Assembly (NCBI GenBank): GCA_966112615.1
Contig: CBHWDO010000011.1
Coordinates: forward strand, 51,268-115,267
Reading direction: 5' to 3'
Length of the DNA stretch: 64,000 nucleotides
Source of the DNA: Flavitalea sp966112615
Lineage (GTDB): Bacteria; Bacteroidota; Bacteroidia; Chitinophagales; Chitinophagaceae
Below, piece by piece: positions 45,566-54,738 of this stretch. The notes under the pieces were generated by a model, which saw nothing but the letters and a program-made list of their open reading frames with translations, made no database searches and was not told where the DNA came from. Positions within the stretch are counted from its first letter, which is position 1; each line of letters begins with the position of its first letter. The translations under genes and the position numbers were made by a program.

Positions 45566-46584
45566 CGTGGTGCGGCAAACCGCTCGTCTTTGATAAAAGT
45601 TGAATCTGATAAGGTGTAAAAGAATTCCAGCAGGTTGAACTTGTCTTCTAGGGTGAGCGGTATCCCGTTTTTAAGTGATGGGTCCAGCGTTGAACTTTGT
45701 ACGATCCCGGAGGAATAGTGGTCAAGCACCTGCAACGGAGAGTTGAATCTTCCATCATGCATGTATGGAAAAGTCAGCATTACATTTCTTAGGGATGGTA
45801 CTTTGAATTTCAGTGAATCCCCCGGTAGGCCGGTGATCCGCTTTCTTCCTTCATCCCTGATAGTAGGTTCCAAAGCCAGTCCATTATTCCGGTAACTCAG
45901 ATCTGTTAGCAGTGGCTCTGCATGGCAGCTGGAACATTTGTTTTTGAAGATATCATAGCCTGCCTGCTCCTTAGTGGTGAACCTGGCCTCATTTCGTAAA
46001 ACCTTATCATATTTCGAATTGGCGGAAACCATGGTGATCATAAATTGAGCCAGTGCCCTCATCATATTCTGGGTGGTTACCGTTTCATTTCCAAAAGCTT
46101 TTTTGAACATGGCCCTGTAAGAAGAATCTTCTGAAACCTTTGCCAGTACAGAGTTCATGGTTTCTCCCATTTCATTAGGAGCTGTGATCGGGGCAAGGGG
46201 TTGAACCTCTATATGATTGATGCCTCCGTCCCAGTGTAATTCATTATGCCATGCCAGGTTAAAGATCCCCGGTGCATTACGGGTGGTAAACTGGTTGTCA
46301 ATACCATGACTCAAGTTATGATCAAAGGTGGCGAAGGCGGCAAATTGCTGGTGGCAGGAAGCACATGGAAAATTTCCATCCCGGGAAAGTCTGCCATCAT
46401 AAAATAATTTTTTACCCAATTCAAATCCTTCCTGGGTAATAGGTTTTTGGGAGAAATTATAAACGGGGGCGGGCCAACCTTTGGGTTGTTCAAATTTTAT
46501 AGGACGGGTGCCACCGGGAAGATTACCGTCTTGCCGGCTGCAGCCAATCATCAGCACGATTCCTATCAATCCAAAAAATCTCAT
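45562..46584 (-). CDS. Diheme cytochrome c peroxidase / MbnH-like protein
   Basis: A 340-residue lipoprotein (MRFFGLIGIVLMIGC lipobox) with two c-type heme motifs, CASCH near residue 75 and CSSCH near residue 220. Further conserved text includes ITAPNEMGE and PYMHDGRF, typical of the MauG/CcpA-type diheme family. It directly follows, with an ATGA overlap, a gene for an MbnP-like protein. In characterised MbnPH pairs the diheme partner oxidises a tryptophan of MbnP to kynurenine, creating a copper site. That role is inferred here from the pairing. The ATG at 46584 is chosen for the lipobox and the overlap. Confidence 0.82.
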   Translation of the reverse strand: MRFFGLIGIVLMIGCSRQDGNLPGGTRPIKFEQPKGWPAPVYNFSQKPITQEGFELGKKLFYDGRLSRDGNFPCASCHQQFAAFATFDHNLSHGIDNQFTTRNAPGIFNLAWHNELHWDGGINHIEVQPLAPITAPNEMGETMNSVLAKVSEDSSYRAMFKKAFGNETVTTQNMMRALAQFMITMVSANSKYDKVLRNEARFTTKEQAGYDIFKNKCSSCHAEPLLTDLSYRNNGLALEPTIRDEGRKRITGLPGDSLKFKVPSLRNVMLTFPYMHDGRFNSPLQVLDHYSSGIVQSSTLDPSLKNGIPLTLEDKFNLLEFFYTLSDSTFIKDERFAAPR

Positions 46585-47324
46585 TGAACAATGGATTTTA
46601 ACCGGAACATATTGTAATAATTCTGTGCGATCATAAATGCCTGCTGCCCGGGGGTAGTACAAACAGGAAGATTTGCAATGCTGATATCATTTACTCCTTT
46701 GAACCAGGCATTCACATCAGAAACCAGGTGAATGGTGCTTGGTCTATTGAGATCCATGTTGATAGGCAAGCTGATTTTCTTCACCACATTATTGGGTCCT
46801 TTGAATCCACCGATATGGTACTCAAAGGTGTGATTGGCAACATTTGAGAAACTGGAGGTTCCTTCCAGCTTGGCCATGATATATCCTGAATTCCATGTCC
46901 AGAACATGCCTTTTGCGGGATCCAGGTCACCGGCTTGGGCGCCTGAAACATTGTAAATACTATCGACCCCGATCACAAAACTCAACTGATCGTATTGTCC
47001 TGAAGGTGCCGTCAGTTCAATATTGGAGGCGGATGGATTAAGAGGGTCAATGAGGTAATATACATCCGTGATCGAGGTTAATTCTCCATTGGAAGAATTC
47101 CTGAACTGAAAATTATGGAGGTAATATTTAAAAGTTTTGACCTGGATATCTTCCAGGAAAGGATTCAGGTATGATTGAGCAATATCCAGACTGTCATCAC
47201 CAACTGTTGCGGAGAAATGCAGGCTGACAGGTTGATCATTGTCGGGCAGGATTACATCCGGTTCTTTCTGGCAAGCTGTTAGCAAAATTTGGCAAGCAAC
47301 AACAATGAAAATAAACCGTAACAT
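46581..47324 (-). CDS. MbnP-family copper-binding lipoprotein
   Basis: A 247-residue predicted lipoprotein (VACQILLTAC lipobox). MbnP-like features are the early SLHFSATVGDDSL strand, the region VKTFKYYLHNFQF, then GMFWTWNSGYIMAKLEG carrying two adjacent tryptophans, and the HxxGxxG-like EYHIGGFKG. In the known MbnP family a tryptophan converted to kynurenine helps bind copper; I cannot tell which tryptophan corresponds. Co-translated with the diheme protein downstream. No methanobactin genes are present, so a general copper or periplasmic redox role is likely. Confidence 0.75.
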   Translation of the reverse strand: MLRFIFIVVACQILLTACQKEPDVILPDNDQPVSLHFSATVGDDSLDIAQSYLNPFLEDIQVKTFKYYLHNFQFRNSSNGELTSITDVYYLIDPLNPSASNIELTAPSGQYDQLSFVIGVDSIYNVSGAQAGDLDPAKGMFWTWNSGYIMAKLEGTSSFSNVANHTFEYHIGGFKGPNNVVKKISLPINMDLNRPSTIHLVSDVNAWFKGVNDISIANLPVCTTPGQQAFMIAQNYYNMFRLKSIVQ

Positions 47325-47412
47325 GAGGATTTAAATTTAATGCTATTTTTTTAAGGATGAAATTTTATTTACCCCTCCTTATCTTCATACGGATATAAAA
47401 AGAAAAGGTTTC

Positions 47413-47865
47413 ATGAGGGTAATTATTCAACGTGTAAGCAGTGCTTCAGTGACGATTGGGGGGAATGTAAAAGGTAAAATTGACAATGGGGTGATGGTGC
47501 TTGCAGGGTATGAAGAATCAGATACCGCCAATGACATTGAATGGGTTGTTTCGAAGATCGTTAATATGCGCATCTTTAATGATGAGCAGGGTATAATGAA
47601 TATTTCCCTGCTGGATAAGGGCTTTGATGTTTTACTCGTAAGCCAATTTACGCTTCACGCTTCCACTAAAAAAGGGAATCGGCCTTCCTATATTAAAGCC
47701 GCTAAGCCTGATATATCAATTCCCTTGTATGAATCAACCATTCGTGAATTTGAGAAATTACTTGGAAAACCAATTCAAACAGGTGAATTCGGAGCTGATA
47801 TGAAAGTGGCACTGGTGAATGATGGTCCCGTAACCATCCTGCTGGATTCAAAAAACAAGGAATAA
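47413..47865 (+). CDS. dtd: D-aminoacyl-tRNA deacylase
   Basis: Removes D-amino acids (and glycine mis-attached to tRNA-Ala) from tRNA. Signature motifs are VIIQRVSSASVTI at the N-terminus, SQFTLHA, NRPSY and the cis Gly-Pro motif in NDGPVTI. The length of 150 is exact for DTD. It is followed after 1 bp by mazG, with glyS a little further on, forming a small set around nucleotide and tRNA quality control. Confidence 0.95.
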   Translation: MRVIIQRVSSASVTIGGNVKGKIDNGVMVLAGYEESDTANDIEWVVSKIVNMRIFNDEQGIMNISLLDKGFDVLLVSQFTLHASTKKGNRPSYIKAAKPDISIPLYESTIREFEKLLGKPIQTGEFGADMKVALVNDGPVTILLDSKNKE

Positions 47866-47866
47866 T

Positions 47867-48202
47867 ATGGAACAGATAACAATAAAACAGGCCCAGGAAC
47901 AGGTGGATGAATGGATTCGAACCAAAGGGGTCAGGTATTTTGGCGAATTGACCAACCTTGGAATATTGATGGAAGAAGTGGGTGAACTTTCCAGGCTGAT
48001 GGTTAGAAAATATGGGGAGCAATCCTCTAAATCCACCGAGCAGCCGAAGGAGCTTGCAGATGAAATGGCGGATGTTTTGTGGGTGCTGATCTGCCTGGCA
48101 AATCAAACCGGAATAGATCTCACTGAAGCTTTCCATAAAAATATGGACAAGAAAAATAACAGGGATGGCACCCGTCACCTGGAGAATCCCAAACTAAAAT
48201 AA
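47867..48202 (+). CDS. MazG-like nucleotide pyrophosphohydrolase
   Basis: A 111-residue all-alpha MazG-fold protein with the metal-binding EEVGELSR and DEMADVLW motifs. Single-domain members hydrolyse nucleoside triphosphates to monophosphates, often housecleaning. One base separates it from dtd, so the two are co-transcribed. The usual function of this small family in Bacteroidota is not settled. Confidence 0.88.
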   Translation: MEQITIKQAQEQVDEWIRTKGVRYFGELTNLGILMEEVGELSRLMVRKYGEQSSKSTEQPKELADEMADVLWVLICLANQTGIDLTEAFHKNMDKKNNRDGTRHLENPKLK

Positions 48203-48296
48203 TTTTGTTTTTCCCTTATTACTAAGTGTAAACCCTCTGATTAGAGGATATTAATTTCCCGCCTTAACTCGTAATAGTACTTTTACAGGAGGGTTG

Positions 48297-48304
48297 TATA
48301 TTTG
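48297..48304 (+). promoter_or_regulatory. -7 promoter box of glyS
   Basis: TATATTTG fits TAnnTTTG exactly and ends 8 nt before the ATG of glyS, so the transcript is predicted to be leaderless or to have only a few leader bases. I see no convincing -33 TTTG. Confidence 0.5.
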
Positions 48305-48312
48305 CCGCCATT

Positions 48313-49752
48313 ATGGCTACAGACTCGAACAAATTCCAGGCGATCATTTCGCATTGTAAAGAATACGGATTCATTTTTCCTTCCAGCGAAATCTATGATG
48401 GACTTAGTGCCGTTTATGATTACGGTCAGTGGGGGGTTGAATTGAAAAGAAATATTCGTGATTACTGGTGGAAAAGCATGACCCAGATGCATGAAAACAT
48501 CGTGGGAATTGATGCAGCGATCTTTATGCATCCGACCACCTGGAAGGCGAGTGGCCACGTAGATAATTTTAGTGATCCGATGATCGACAACAAGGACAGC
48601 AAGAAACGCTACCGTGTTGACCACCTCATCGAAGCTTATGCCGACCAGCTTGAAACCGCCGGTGACAAGCCAGGGGCAGAAGAAGTGATTGCTGAAATGG
48701 ATAAATTGCTGGCTGCCAGTGATTATGACGGCTTAAAAAAGTTCATTGAAGACAGGAAGATCAAATGCTCCGTAAGCGGTACCTGCAATTGGACGGATGT
48801 ACGTCAGTTCAACCTGATGTTCTCTACCCAGTTAGGTAGCGTAAGTGAAGAAGCAAGCGAGATCTACCTTCGTCCGGAAACTGCCCAGGGTATTTTTGTC
48901 AATTTCCTGAATGTACAGAAAACAGGAAGGATGAAGATCCCTTTTGGTATTGCCCAGGTGGGAAAAGCATTTCGTAATGAGATCGTAGCACGCCAGTTTG
49001 TATTCAGGATGCGCGAATTCGAACAGATGGAGATGCAGTTCTTTATACGCCCTGGCACCCAGAAAGAGTGGTATGAATACTGGAAGGAAGAAAGGATGAA
49101 GTGGCATCTTAGCCTGGGTATCCCGGCTGATAAATACAAGTTTCACGACCACGTTAAGCTGGCGCACTATGCGGATGCAGCCTGTGATATCGAATACGAA
49201 TTTCCGATAGGTTTCAAGGAAGTGGAAGGGATCCATTCCCGTACCGACTTCGACCTGAAGAATCACCAGGAATACAGCAGGAAAAAGATGCAGTACTTTG
49301 ATACTGAGATCAACCAAAACTATATTCCATATGTGATCGAAACCTCCATCGGGCTGGATCGTTCGGTATTGATGGTATTGAGCCAGGCCTACGAAGAGCA
49401 GGACCTGAGCACAGAAGAAAAACAGGACAGCAGGGTGGTTTTGAAGTTCCCGGTTAAACTGGCCCCAATAAAATTGGCCATTTTGCCGTTAACCAAGAAA
49501 GACGGACTGCCAGAACTGGCACGAGAACTTATGGATATATGTAAACCAAAGTTCAAGTGCTTCTACGAAGAAAAAGATACCATAGGCAAGAGATACAGAA
49601 GAATGGATGCAATTGGCACACCGTTTTGTGTAACTATTGATCACCAGACCAAGGAAGACGGAACGGTAACGGTTCGTCACAGAGACAGCATGCAGCAGGA
49701 AAGAATTCCGATGGCGGAAATTCCAAAGCTTGTTGAATCTGCCATGGCCTGA
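48313..49752 (+). CDS. glyS: Glycyl-tRNA synthetase (alpha2 type)
   Basis: Class II synthetase of the dimeric, eukaryote-like type. Motif 2 region FRNEIVARQFVFRMREFEQMEMQFF is the diagnostic block (central RMREFEQME), motif 3 is IETSIGLDRSVLMVL, and the C-terminal anticodon-binding domain contains LPLTKKDGL. The length of 479 is typical for Bacteroidota. The start is fixed by the -7 box just upstream. It is the only tRNA synthetase in the window. Confidence 0.95.
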   Translation: MATDSNKFQAIISHCKEYGFIFPSSEIYDGLSAVYDYGQWGVELKRNIRDYWWKSMTQMHENIVGIDAAIFMHPTTWKASGHVDNFSDPMIDNKDSKKRYRVDHLIEAYADQLETAGDKPGAEEVIAEMDKLLAASDYDGLKKFIEDRKIKCSVSGTCNWTDVRQFNLMFSTQLGSVSEEASEIYLRPETAQGIFVNFLNVQKTGRMKIPFGIAQVGKAFRNEIVARQFVFRMREFEQMEMQFFIRPGTQKEWYEYWKEERMKWHLSLGIPADKYKFHDHVKLAHYADAACDIEYEFPIGFKEVEGIHSRTDFDLKNHQEYSRKKMQYFDTEINQNYIPYVIETSIGLDRSVLMVLSQAYEEQDLSTEEKQDSRVVLKFPVKLAPIKLAILPLTKKDGLPELARELMDICKPKFKCFYEEKDTIGKRYRRMDAIGTPFCVTIDHQTKEDGTVTVRHRDSMQQERIPMAEIPKLVESAMA

Positions 49753-49841
49753 AAAAAATGAACCCAAGCAATCCTATCCCGGAATTTATATTTTGAAAAC
49801 TCTCTGCTAACCCCGGAGAATCAGTCCCTAAAAAAACATTT

Positions 49842-50123
49842 ATGCTTGCACTTGAAGTGACCATTAATGTCTTTGTAATTCTTGGAATAGCCTTAGTTGC
49901 TTTGGCTGTAGGTTATATGGCAAGGTCTTCACAGATCGGAAGCTATAAGAGAAAAGTTGTTGAGCTTGAGAAGGAGATGCTGAATAACCATGCATCCATT
50001 CTTGAATTACAACAGGAGATAGCCTCATTGGAGAAAACATTGATCGAATCCAAGATCCCTGTTATCCCAATGAAAAAGAATAAAGAAGAAGAGGCGGCTG
50101 AAAAGAAGAATACTGGAATGTAA
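49842..50123 (+). CDS. Small single-pass membrane protein with coiled coil
   Basis: Unassigned 93-residue protein: one N-terminal membrane helix (about residues 8-28, NVFVILGIALVALAVGYMA), then a coiled coil (about 38-70, ELEKEMLNNHASILELQQEI) and a lysine/glutamate-rich tail. Such small proteins follow glyS in related genomes as far as I recall, but I cannot assign a role. It converges with the flavin reductase gene, stop codons one base apart. Confidence 0.7.
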   Translation: MLALEVTINVFVILGIALVALAVGYMARSSQIGSYKRKVVELEKEMLNNHASILELQQEIASLEKTLIESKIPVIPMKKNKEEEAAEKKNTGM

Positions 50124-50124
50124 T

Positions 50125-50868
50125 CTACCCGTACAATTCAAGGTGGATATTTTTCTTATCGTACCCCATTGAGAGTATTCTTTGTTTAGCCTCATCAACC
50201 ATATTTTTCCAGCCACACAGGAAGAAATCAGCAGGTGCTGTAATTCCCGGTGTGGCTGAATTTATTTTACATAACTCTTCATACACACCATGTACATACC
50301 CGGTCTTATATCCTTCTCCGGGCTGTTCCCTTGAAAATGTTGGCAGGTAATTGAACCCTTCGAGCTCTTTTTCAAGATCTCTTAATTCTTTTCCATAGAG
50401 GCAATCGCCAAATTGCCTGCATCCAAAGATCAGGTAGATATTTTTATGCGGAATATTATTCAGTTTGATATGATGAACCATTGCCCTGAATGGTGCGACC
50501 CCAGTACCGGTGCAGATCAGGAAAAGATCTTTATCAATCTCCTTCGGCAGCGTGAATACGCCCTGCGGACCTCTTAATGGAATCTCAGTTCCAATTTTGA
50601 CCTCATTAAAAAGATAGGTTGTTCCCGCGCCACCTTCCAGTAAAACGATCACGAGCTCAAATACATTTGTGCCATCTGGCCATGATGCAATGGAATAGCT
50701 CCTCCATCTTTTATTGGGACGTTCATGAATAGGAAGATCAAGTGTAACAAACTGACCCGGGGCGAAATCAAATCTTTCAAGTTCCGGAACCTCGATCCAG
50801 AATCGCCTGGTAGTGGAAGTTTCATCTTCAATCCTGATTACTTTACCGATGCGCCATGGCTGCAGCAT
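50125..50868 (-). CDS. Ferredoxin/flavodoxin NADP+ reductase-like oxidoreductase
   Basis: A 247-residue FNR-fold flavoprotein. The FAD-binding RWRSYSIAS motif is near residue 55, and the NAD(P)-binding CTGTGVAPFRAMVHH and a C-terminal FFLCGWKNMVDEAK aromatic/acidic stretch are present. Family members shuttle electrons between NAD(P)H and ferredoxin or flavodoxin. The partner is not encoded nearby. Monocistronic, preceded by a spacer with a terminator belonging to the next gene. Confidence 0.85.
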   Translation of the reverse strand: MLQPWRIGKVIRIEDETSTTRRFWIEVPELERFDFAPGQFVTLDLPIHERPNKRWRSYSIASWPDGTNVFELVIVLLEGGAGTTYLFNEVKIGTEIPLRGPQGVFTLPKEIDKDLFLICTGTGVAPFRAMVHHIKLNNIPHKNIYLIFGCRQFGDCLYGKELRDLEKELEGFNYLPTFSREQPGEGYKTGYVHGVYEELCKINSATPGITAPADFFLCGWKNMVDEAKQRILSMGYDKKNIHLELYG

Positions 50869-50917
50869 ACCTCTGTTTTTTTAAAAGTAAGAAATAATTG
50901 GCCGGTAGATTGGGTTC

Positions 50918-50942
50918 AAAAAAGGCCCCTCAGGGAGGGGCC
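50918..50942 (-). terminator. Intrinsic terminator of the 51.0 kb gene
   Basis: GGCCCCTC and GAGGGGCC form a perfect 8-bp stem with a 3-base loop, followed by six T on the minus strand. Confidence 0.9.
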
Positions 50943-50991
50943 AAGTACTGCTCATAGGCAAATAATCGTTGCGCTAATGTAAAATAATTTT

Positions 50992-51510
50992 CTATTGTAA
51001 TACAAGTGGTTGTAATTTTTTTAGCTGTGGCGAAAAATTGAAATATTGCTTATTACCCCGCTGAAATTCAACTACCACAGGGTTTTCGGAAATTTTTTGA
51101 GCCAGCTTTTTAGAAGGCTGAATATTGGTTTTTTCTTTTAGTATTAATCGTAGCACCTTATCGGATTTTGTGTGAATAGTATCGTTCCGCTGGTATTTTC
51201 CTACCTGGCCTCCTGCCACAATTATCGGTGTTTTATCAACCTGTTCAACCGTTACCGAATAGGATTCACCATTCAGCCATACCCTGTTTACCTGGATATT
51301 ATCTGCAGGCTTCTCCATGAAAATATGATATGAGGTGACCGGTTTTACTGGCCTGGGAACTTCCCCTTTTTCGGTTACATCCCTGCCTGGAAAATTACCG
51401 GGCATCGAATTCCGGATATATGCATGTATGGTTGCTTTTTTGCAGATCTTTTGGCTGAAAACGAAGCCAGAGGCGGATATCAGAAACCCAAATAGTATTA
51501 ATTTTTTCAT
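50992..51510 (-). CDS. Exported protein of unknown function
   Basis: No family recognised. 172 residues with a signal peptide (MKKLILFGFLISASGFVFSQ), then a beta-rich sequence including a basic IHAYIRNSMPGNFPGRD stretch and a C-terminal VVEFQRGNKQYFNF. No lipobox, no transmembrane helix after the signal. Probably periplasmic. The ATG at 51510 is chosen for the signal peptide. It lies just downstream of the T9SS propeller gene's terminator, with its own terminator behind it, so it is a single-gene unit. Confidence 0.75.
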   Translation of the reverse strand: MKKLILFGFLISASGFVFSQKICKKATIHAYIRNSMPGNFPGRDVTEKGEVPRPVKPVTSYHIFMEKPADNIQVNRVWLNGESYSVTVEQVDKTPIIVAGGQVGKYQRNDTIHTKSDKVLRLILKEKTNIQPSKKLAQKISENPVVVEFQRGNKQYFNFSPQLKKLQPLVLQ

Positions 51511-51533
51511 GGTTGAAAATTTCGGCGGTAGAC

Positions 51534-51566
51534 AAAAAAGCCCCTGCAAGGCTTAATGCAGGGGCT
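51534..51566 (-). terminator. Intrinsic terminator of the T9SS propeller gene
   Basis: AGCCCCTGCA pairs perfectly with TGCAGGGGCT around an 8-base loop, followed on the minus strand by six T. Confidence 0.92.
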
Positions 51567-51584
51567 GTAAAGATCGTTGACTTA

Positions 51585-54500
51585 TCATTTTCTTAAGAAC
51601 TTCATGACAAACTGCTGTTTATTATCATTACTGGTAATCGTAAGAATGTATGCTCCTTTTGGAAGGATGGAAACATTCACCTGTCCGTTTGCATAAGGTA
51701 TATCCTGCCTGATCAGTTGCTGTCCTGAAAGATTGTTCACCCTAACGATCATTCTTTTAATAGTGAACATATTCCCGATGGTGAAATTGATCTTATTGTC
51801 TGTTACGGATGGTGCAGCAAGGCTGATAAAGTTCTTATCATTTCTAACCGGGTCATTTATCCCCGTACTCTGGTTTGGCCTGTAATCAGGAGATCCTATC
51901 TCAGCGATATATGCACCGTTTCCATGTGTTCCAACCAGCAACACATTATCCTGAGGACGATAATCCAGCGCTGTAATGACCGAGTAATTTAAAATATTAC
52001 CTCCTTCACGAACCCATGTTGGAGTATTGGTAGTGGCTACATCCAATGAGCTGTATAATCCCACCGATGTTCCCACATAATATTCGGTCACTGAATTATT
52101 CCCATTCTTTTTCACCACAATAGCGCAGCTTCTTACGGAAGGCAGTGTCAGGTTTCCTTCAGCTTTTTTCCAGGTTGGACTGGCAGCTTTTGCATTATTG
52201 GTCCACCAGATATTGAAATCATTTTCTCCATTCGAACTGTAATTTGATACCACTACCATGATCTCGTTATCATTATTCGGATTCACTGCTATATCAGAAA
52301 TATTTACCGCTGCTCCGCTGGTGCGGAATGATTCCAATACAGGTGGAGTGATATCCGCCGGAGAAGTGTTGGATGGTGCATTCTTTGGATCATCCAGTCG
52401 GAAAACCTTTCCATTGGAGGTTCCGATGTACAAAGCATGACTTGAATTGTATGGCCCCCTGGTGGTTTCCAATGTCCGGATGGAAACACCGGTTCCACTA
52501 TTGGGATTCGAAGGATTTACTTTGGCACCTACACCGGTCAATTCTGTCCAGCCTGAAGAGGTAACCGTTGAAGCGTTTGTTGTTCTGAATAACCTGTTGA
52601 AATTCACATAATAGATATTCTCCTGGTTATCAAAATCCATTTTATAATAGGTGACGAAATCACCGTAAGCGTCTGTCAGTCCAGGGAAAGGCGTAAGGTT
52701 GGTTGGAGTGATCTCTTTGAAATCCTGTGGTTGTTTATACCGGTAAATACTTCCAAGCTGGGTAGATCCATAGAGGGTAAACTCAGTGTTGGTCAGCTTG
52801 CCAATATATGCCGCACCTCCATCTCCGGAAATGATCCGGATATGATTGTTGTCGCCATCTCCTCGAACCTGTGTTCCATTATCCTGGGCCCCTCCAATAA
52901 AATTGTTTTGGTTGGGAGTTGCATCCAATGCTATATGGTAATACTGAAGTGTTTGATAATTCCTTACCATCTTCCAGGTGACCGGTTCTACCGAGCCTGC
53001 CTGCATAATATCATCCGTGATTTGAAGTCCTCCATCATTTCCGCAGATCGCTTTTTCAAAATTCGGATTGAAGCCATTGTTATTCGGAAAGAATGCAAGC
53101 GCATGAATATCAGGATGCGAATTAGGATAGATTTTTAATCCAGAAGTGAAGTCCTGACCATACCCGGCGATCCATGAGGTGGCGGTGGTATTGGTGAATC
53201 CTGATGTCGACCTGAATAGATTCGTTGCCCCAATGAAAACTGTATTGGGATCGTCCGGTTTTACAGCCAGTGTCAGGTTAAATCCCCCCTGTGTTTCAAT
53301 AGGATCAACCCCTTCCAGTTGTCCGGGGAAATCCGGCATATTGGCTGAAAGATTGGTCCAGGTATTGGCACCTGAATAATCCAGTTTGAAAAGATCCACT
53401 TCAGGTTTTGGATTACTTCCTCCCTGATCTAAACCATTTTCATACAACACGTATAAAAGATTCTGATTGGATGGTGCAAGTGCCAGAATGATCCTTTTAG
53501 AGGCCCATGTAGTATCGGGTGGGAAGGGATTGTTATCGATCCCTTCAATTGAATATGAATTTGCTCTCCAGCCTGCTACTGAATCCACACCAAGAGTTCT
53601 TCCACCCGCGATCCTGGTCCAGGAATTTGCGGCCCCTGTGGTGGAAGTCCAGACCCCGCGAAGGTTTCGGTCTTTAGCACCGCCATTAAGTGCCATAAAT
53701 AATCTTCCTGCTGTACTAATGGCAATATCGATCTGGCCCGATGAAGATCCCAATGGCTTAACTGTGGTGAATACCTCATTCCAGGTTTGTCCACCATTAG
53801 TAGATCTTACAAGTCTTCTATGACCTGCCACATACACATCACCGGTGGTAGGATGAACTACGATCCTGTGAACGAAATCAAATGGATTATCAAAATTTTC
53901 TACGGATCCGGCGCCTAAAGCTCCTCCACCTATCAGGTTCACGATGAGAGGCAGTTTAGTCCAGGTAATTCCATTATCGGTCGATTTCCAGATCCCATGT
54001 CCCAAATAGGATGCTCCGTCTTCGCTGGCCGAGTTCCCTATCGGCTCTCCTCCTCCGGCATACCAGGTATTTTCAAAACCAGGCCTGGTGTCCTGCGCTA
54101 TAGAAGTTACATTATGGATATCATTTTCAGGACTTACCCTCGTCCAGTTGTTGCCGCCATCAGAGGATCGCATGATCCCGCTGCTAACAGATCCCGCAAG
54201 GATCACGCGGTTTGAAGTTCCATTGTATCTTTTATCAATAGCAAGTGCACGTGTTCTACCTCCGATACTGTCGGGGCCGGCAGCCACATAATTATTCAGA
54301 TTATTTGCCCCCATGGTACCCGATCCGATCCGGCTGTCTTTGGTCGCTATTGACCTTGCCAGCGCCAGTTCTCTTTGGAAGATCAGGTTAGGTATCCTAC
54401 CGGTTTTTGGGTCTTTGATGATATCATATTCATACCTGCGGCGTGCCTCGATATACTGCATCTTCAGGTCCCGGTCCTCTTCTTCAAACTCATTTTCCTC

Positions 54501-54617
54501 AATTTCAGGAGGCTGAATAATGAATCTCGACTGGCTTTGATCTTTGTTATAGATATATAGAAAAGCCCCGGCCGTGATGACAGCCGAGAAAAGAGGAATT
54601 AGGTAGCGATGTTTCAT
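51585..54617 (-). CDS. T9SS-secreted sortilin/BNR-like beta-propeller protein
   Basis: A 1010-residue protein with an N-terminal hydrophobic segment (about residues 7-24) and a highly acidic stretch (EIEENEFEEEDRD). Sortilin/BNR-type propeller blades follow, recognised by S-x-D-G-G-x-W-T units (SSDGGNNWTRV, STDNGITWTKL, STNGGQTWNEV). The C-terminal type IX secretion sorting domain (about 930-1010) has the GQQLIRQDIP and LPKGAYILTI motifs and ends FLRK. It should be exported by the T9SS and held or released at the surface. Ligand unknown. Confidence 0.88.
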   Translation of the reverse strand: MKHRYLIPLFSAVITAGAFLYIYNKDQSQSRFIIQPPEIEENEFEEEDRDLKMQYIEARRRYEYDIIKDPKTGRIPNLIFQRELALARSIATKDSRIGSGTMGANNLNNYVAAGPDSIGGRTRALAIDKRYNGTSNRVILAGSVSSGIMRSSDGGNNWTRVSPENDIHNVTSIAQDTRPGFENTWYAGGGEPIGNSASEDGASYLGHGIWKSTDNGITWTKLPLIVNLIGGGALGAGSVENFDNPFDFVHRIVVHPTTGDVYVAGHRRLVRSTNGGQTWNEVFTTVKPLGSSSGQIDIAISTAGRLFMALNGGAKDRNLRGVWTSTTGAANSWTRIAGGRTLGVDSVAGWRANSYSIEGIDNNPFPPDTTWASKRIILALAPSNQNLLYVLYENGLDQGGSNPKPEVDLFKLDYSGANTWTNLSANMPDFPGQLEGVDPIETQGGFNLTLAVKPDDPNTVFIGATNLFRSTSGFTNTTATSWIAGYGQDFTSGLKIYPNSHPDIHALAFFPNNNGFNPNFEKAICGNDGGLQITDDIMQAGSVEPVTWKMVRNYQTLQYYHIALDATPNQNNFIGGAQDNGTQVRGDGDNNHIRIISGDGGAAYIGKLTNTEFTLYGSTQLGSIYRYKQPQDFKEITPTNLTPFPGLTDAYGDFVTYYKMDFDNQENIYYVNFNRLFRTTNASTVTSSGWTELTGVGAKVNPSNPNSGTGVSIRTLETTRGPYNSSHALYIGTSNGKVFRLDDPKNAPSNTSPADITPPVLESFRTSGAAVNISDIAVNPNNDNEIMVVVSNYSSNGENDFNIWWTNNAKAASPTWKKAEGNLTLPSVRSCAIVVKKNGNNSVTEYYVGTSVGLYSSLDVATTNTPTWVREGGNILNYSVITALDYRPQDNVLLVGTHGNGAYIAEIGSPDYRPNQSTGINDPVRNDKNFISLAAPSVTDNKINFTIGNMFTIKRMIVRVNNLSGQQLIRQDIPYANGQVNVSILPKGAYILTITSNDNKQQFVMKFLRK

Positions 54618-54721
54618 ATCGGGTTTATGAAATGTGATTGTTTGGAAATCTACACAATTACGGTTGAAACATAAAAAGGGTTTACTAAAATCTTTGCATG
54701 ATATTTTCAGACCACCCTGAT

Positions 54722-54729
54722 TATCTTTG
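54722..54729 (+). promoter_or_regulatory. -7 promoter box of mfd
   Basis: TATCTTTG fits TAnnTTTG exactly and ends 9 nt before the ATG. A TTTG at 54693-54696 is a possible -33 element, though spaced 25 nt away. The box overlaps an upstream in-frame TTG, which supports the ATG start. Confidence 0.5.
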
Positions 54730-54738
54730 CACCGCGTT

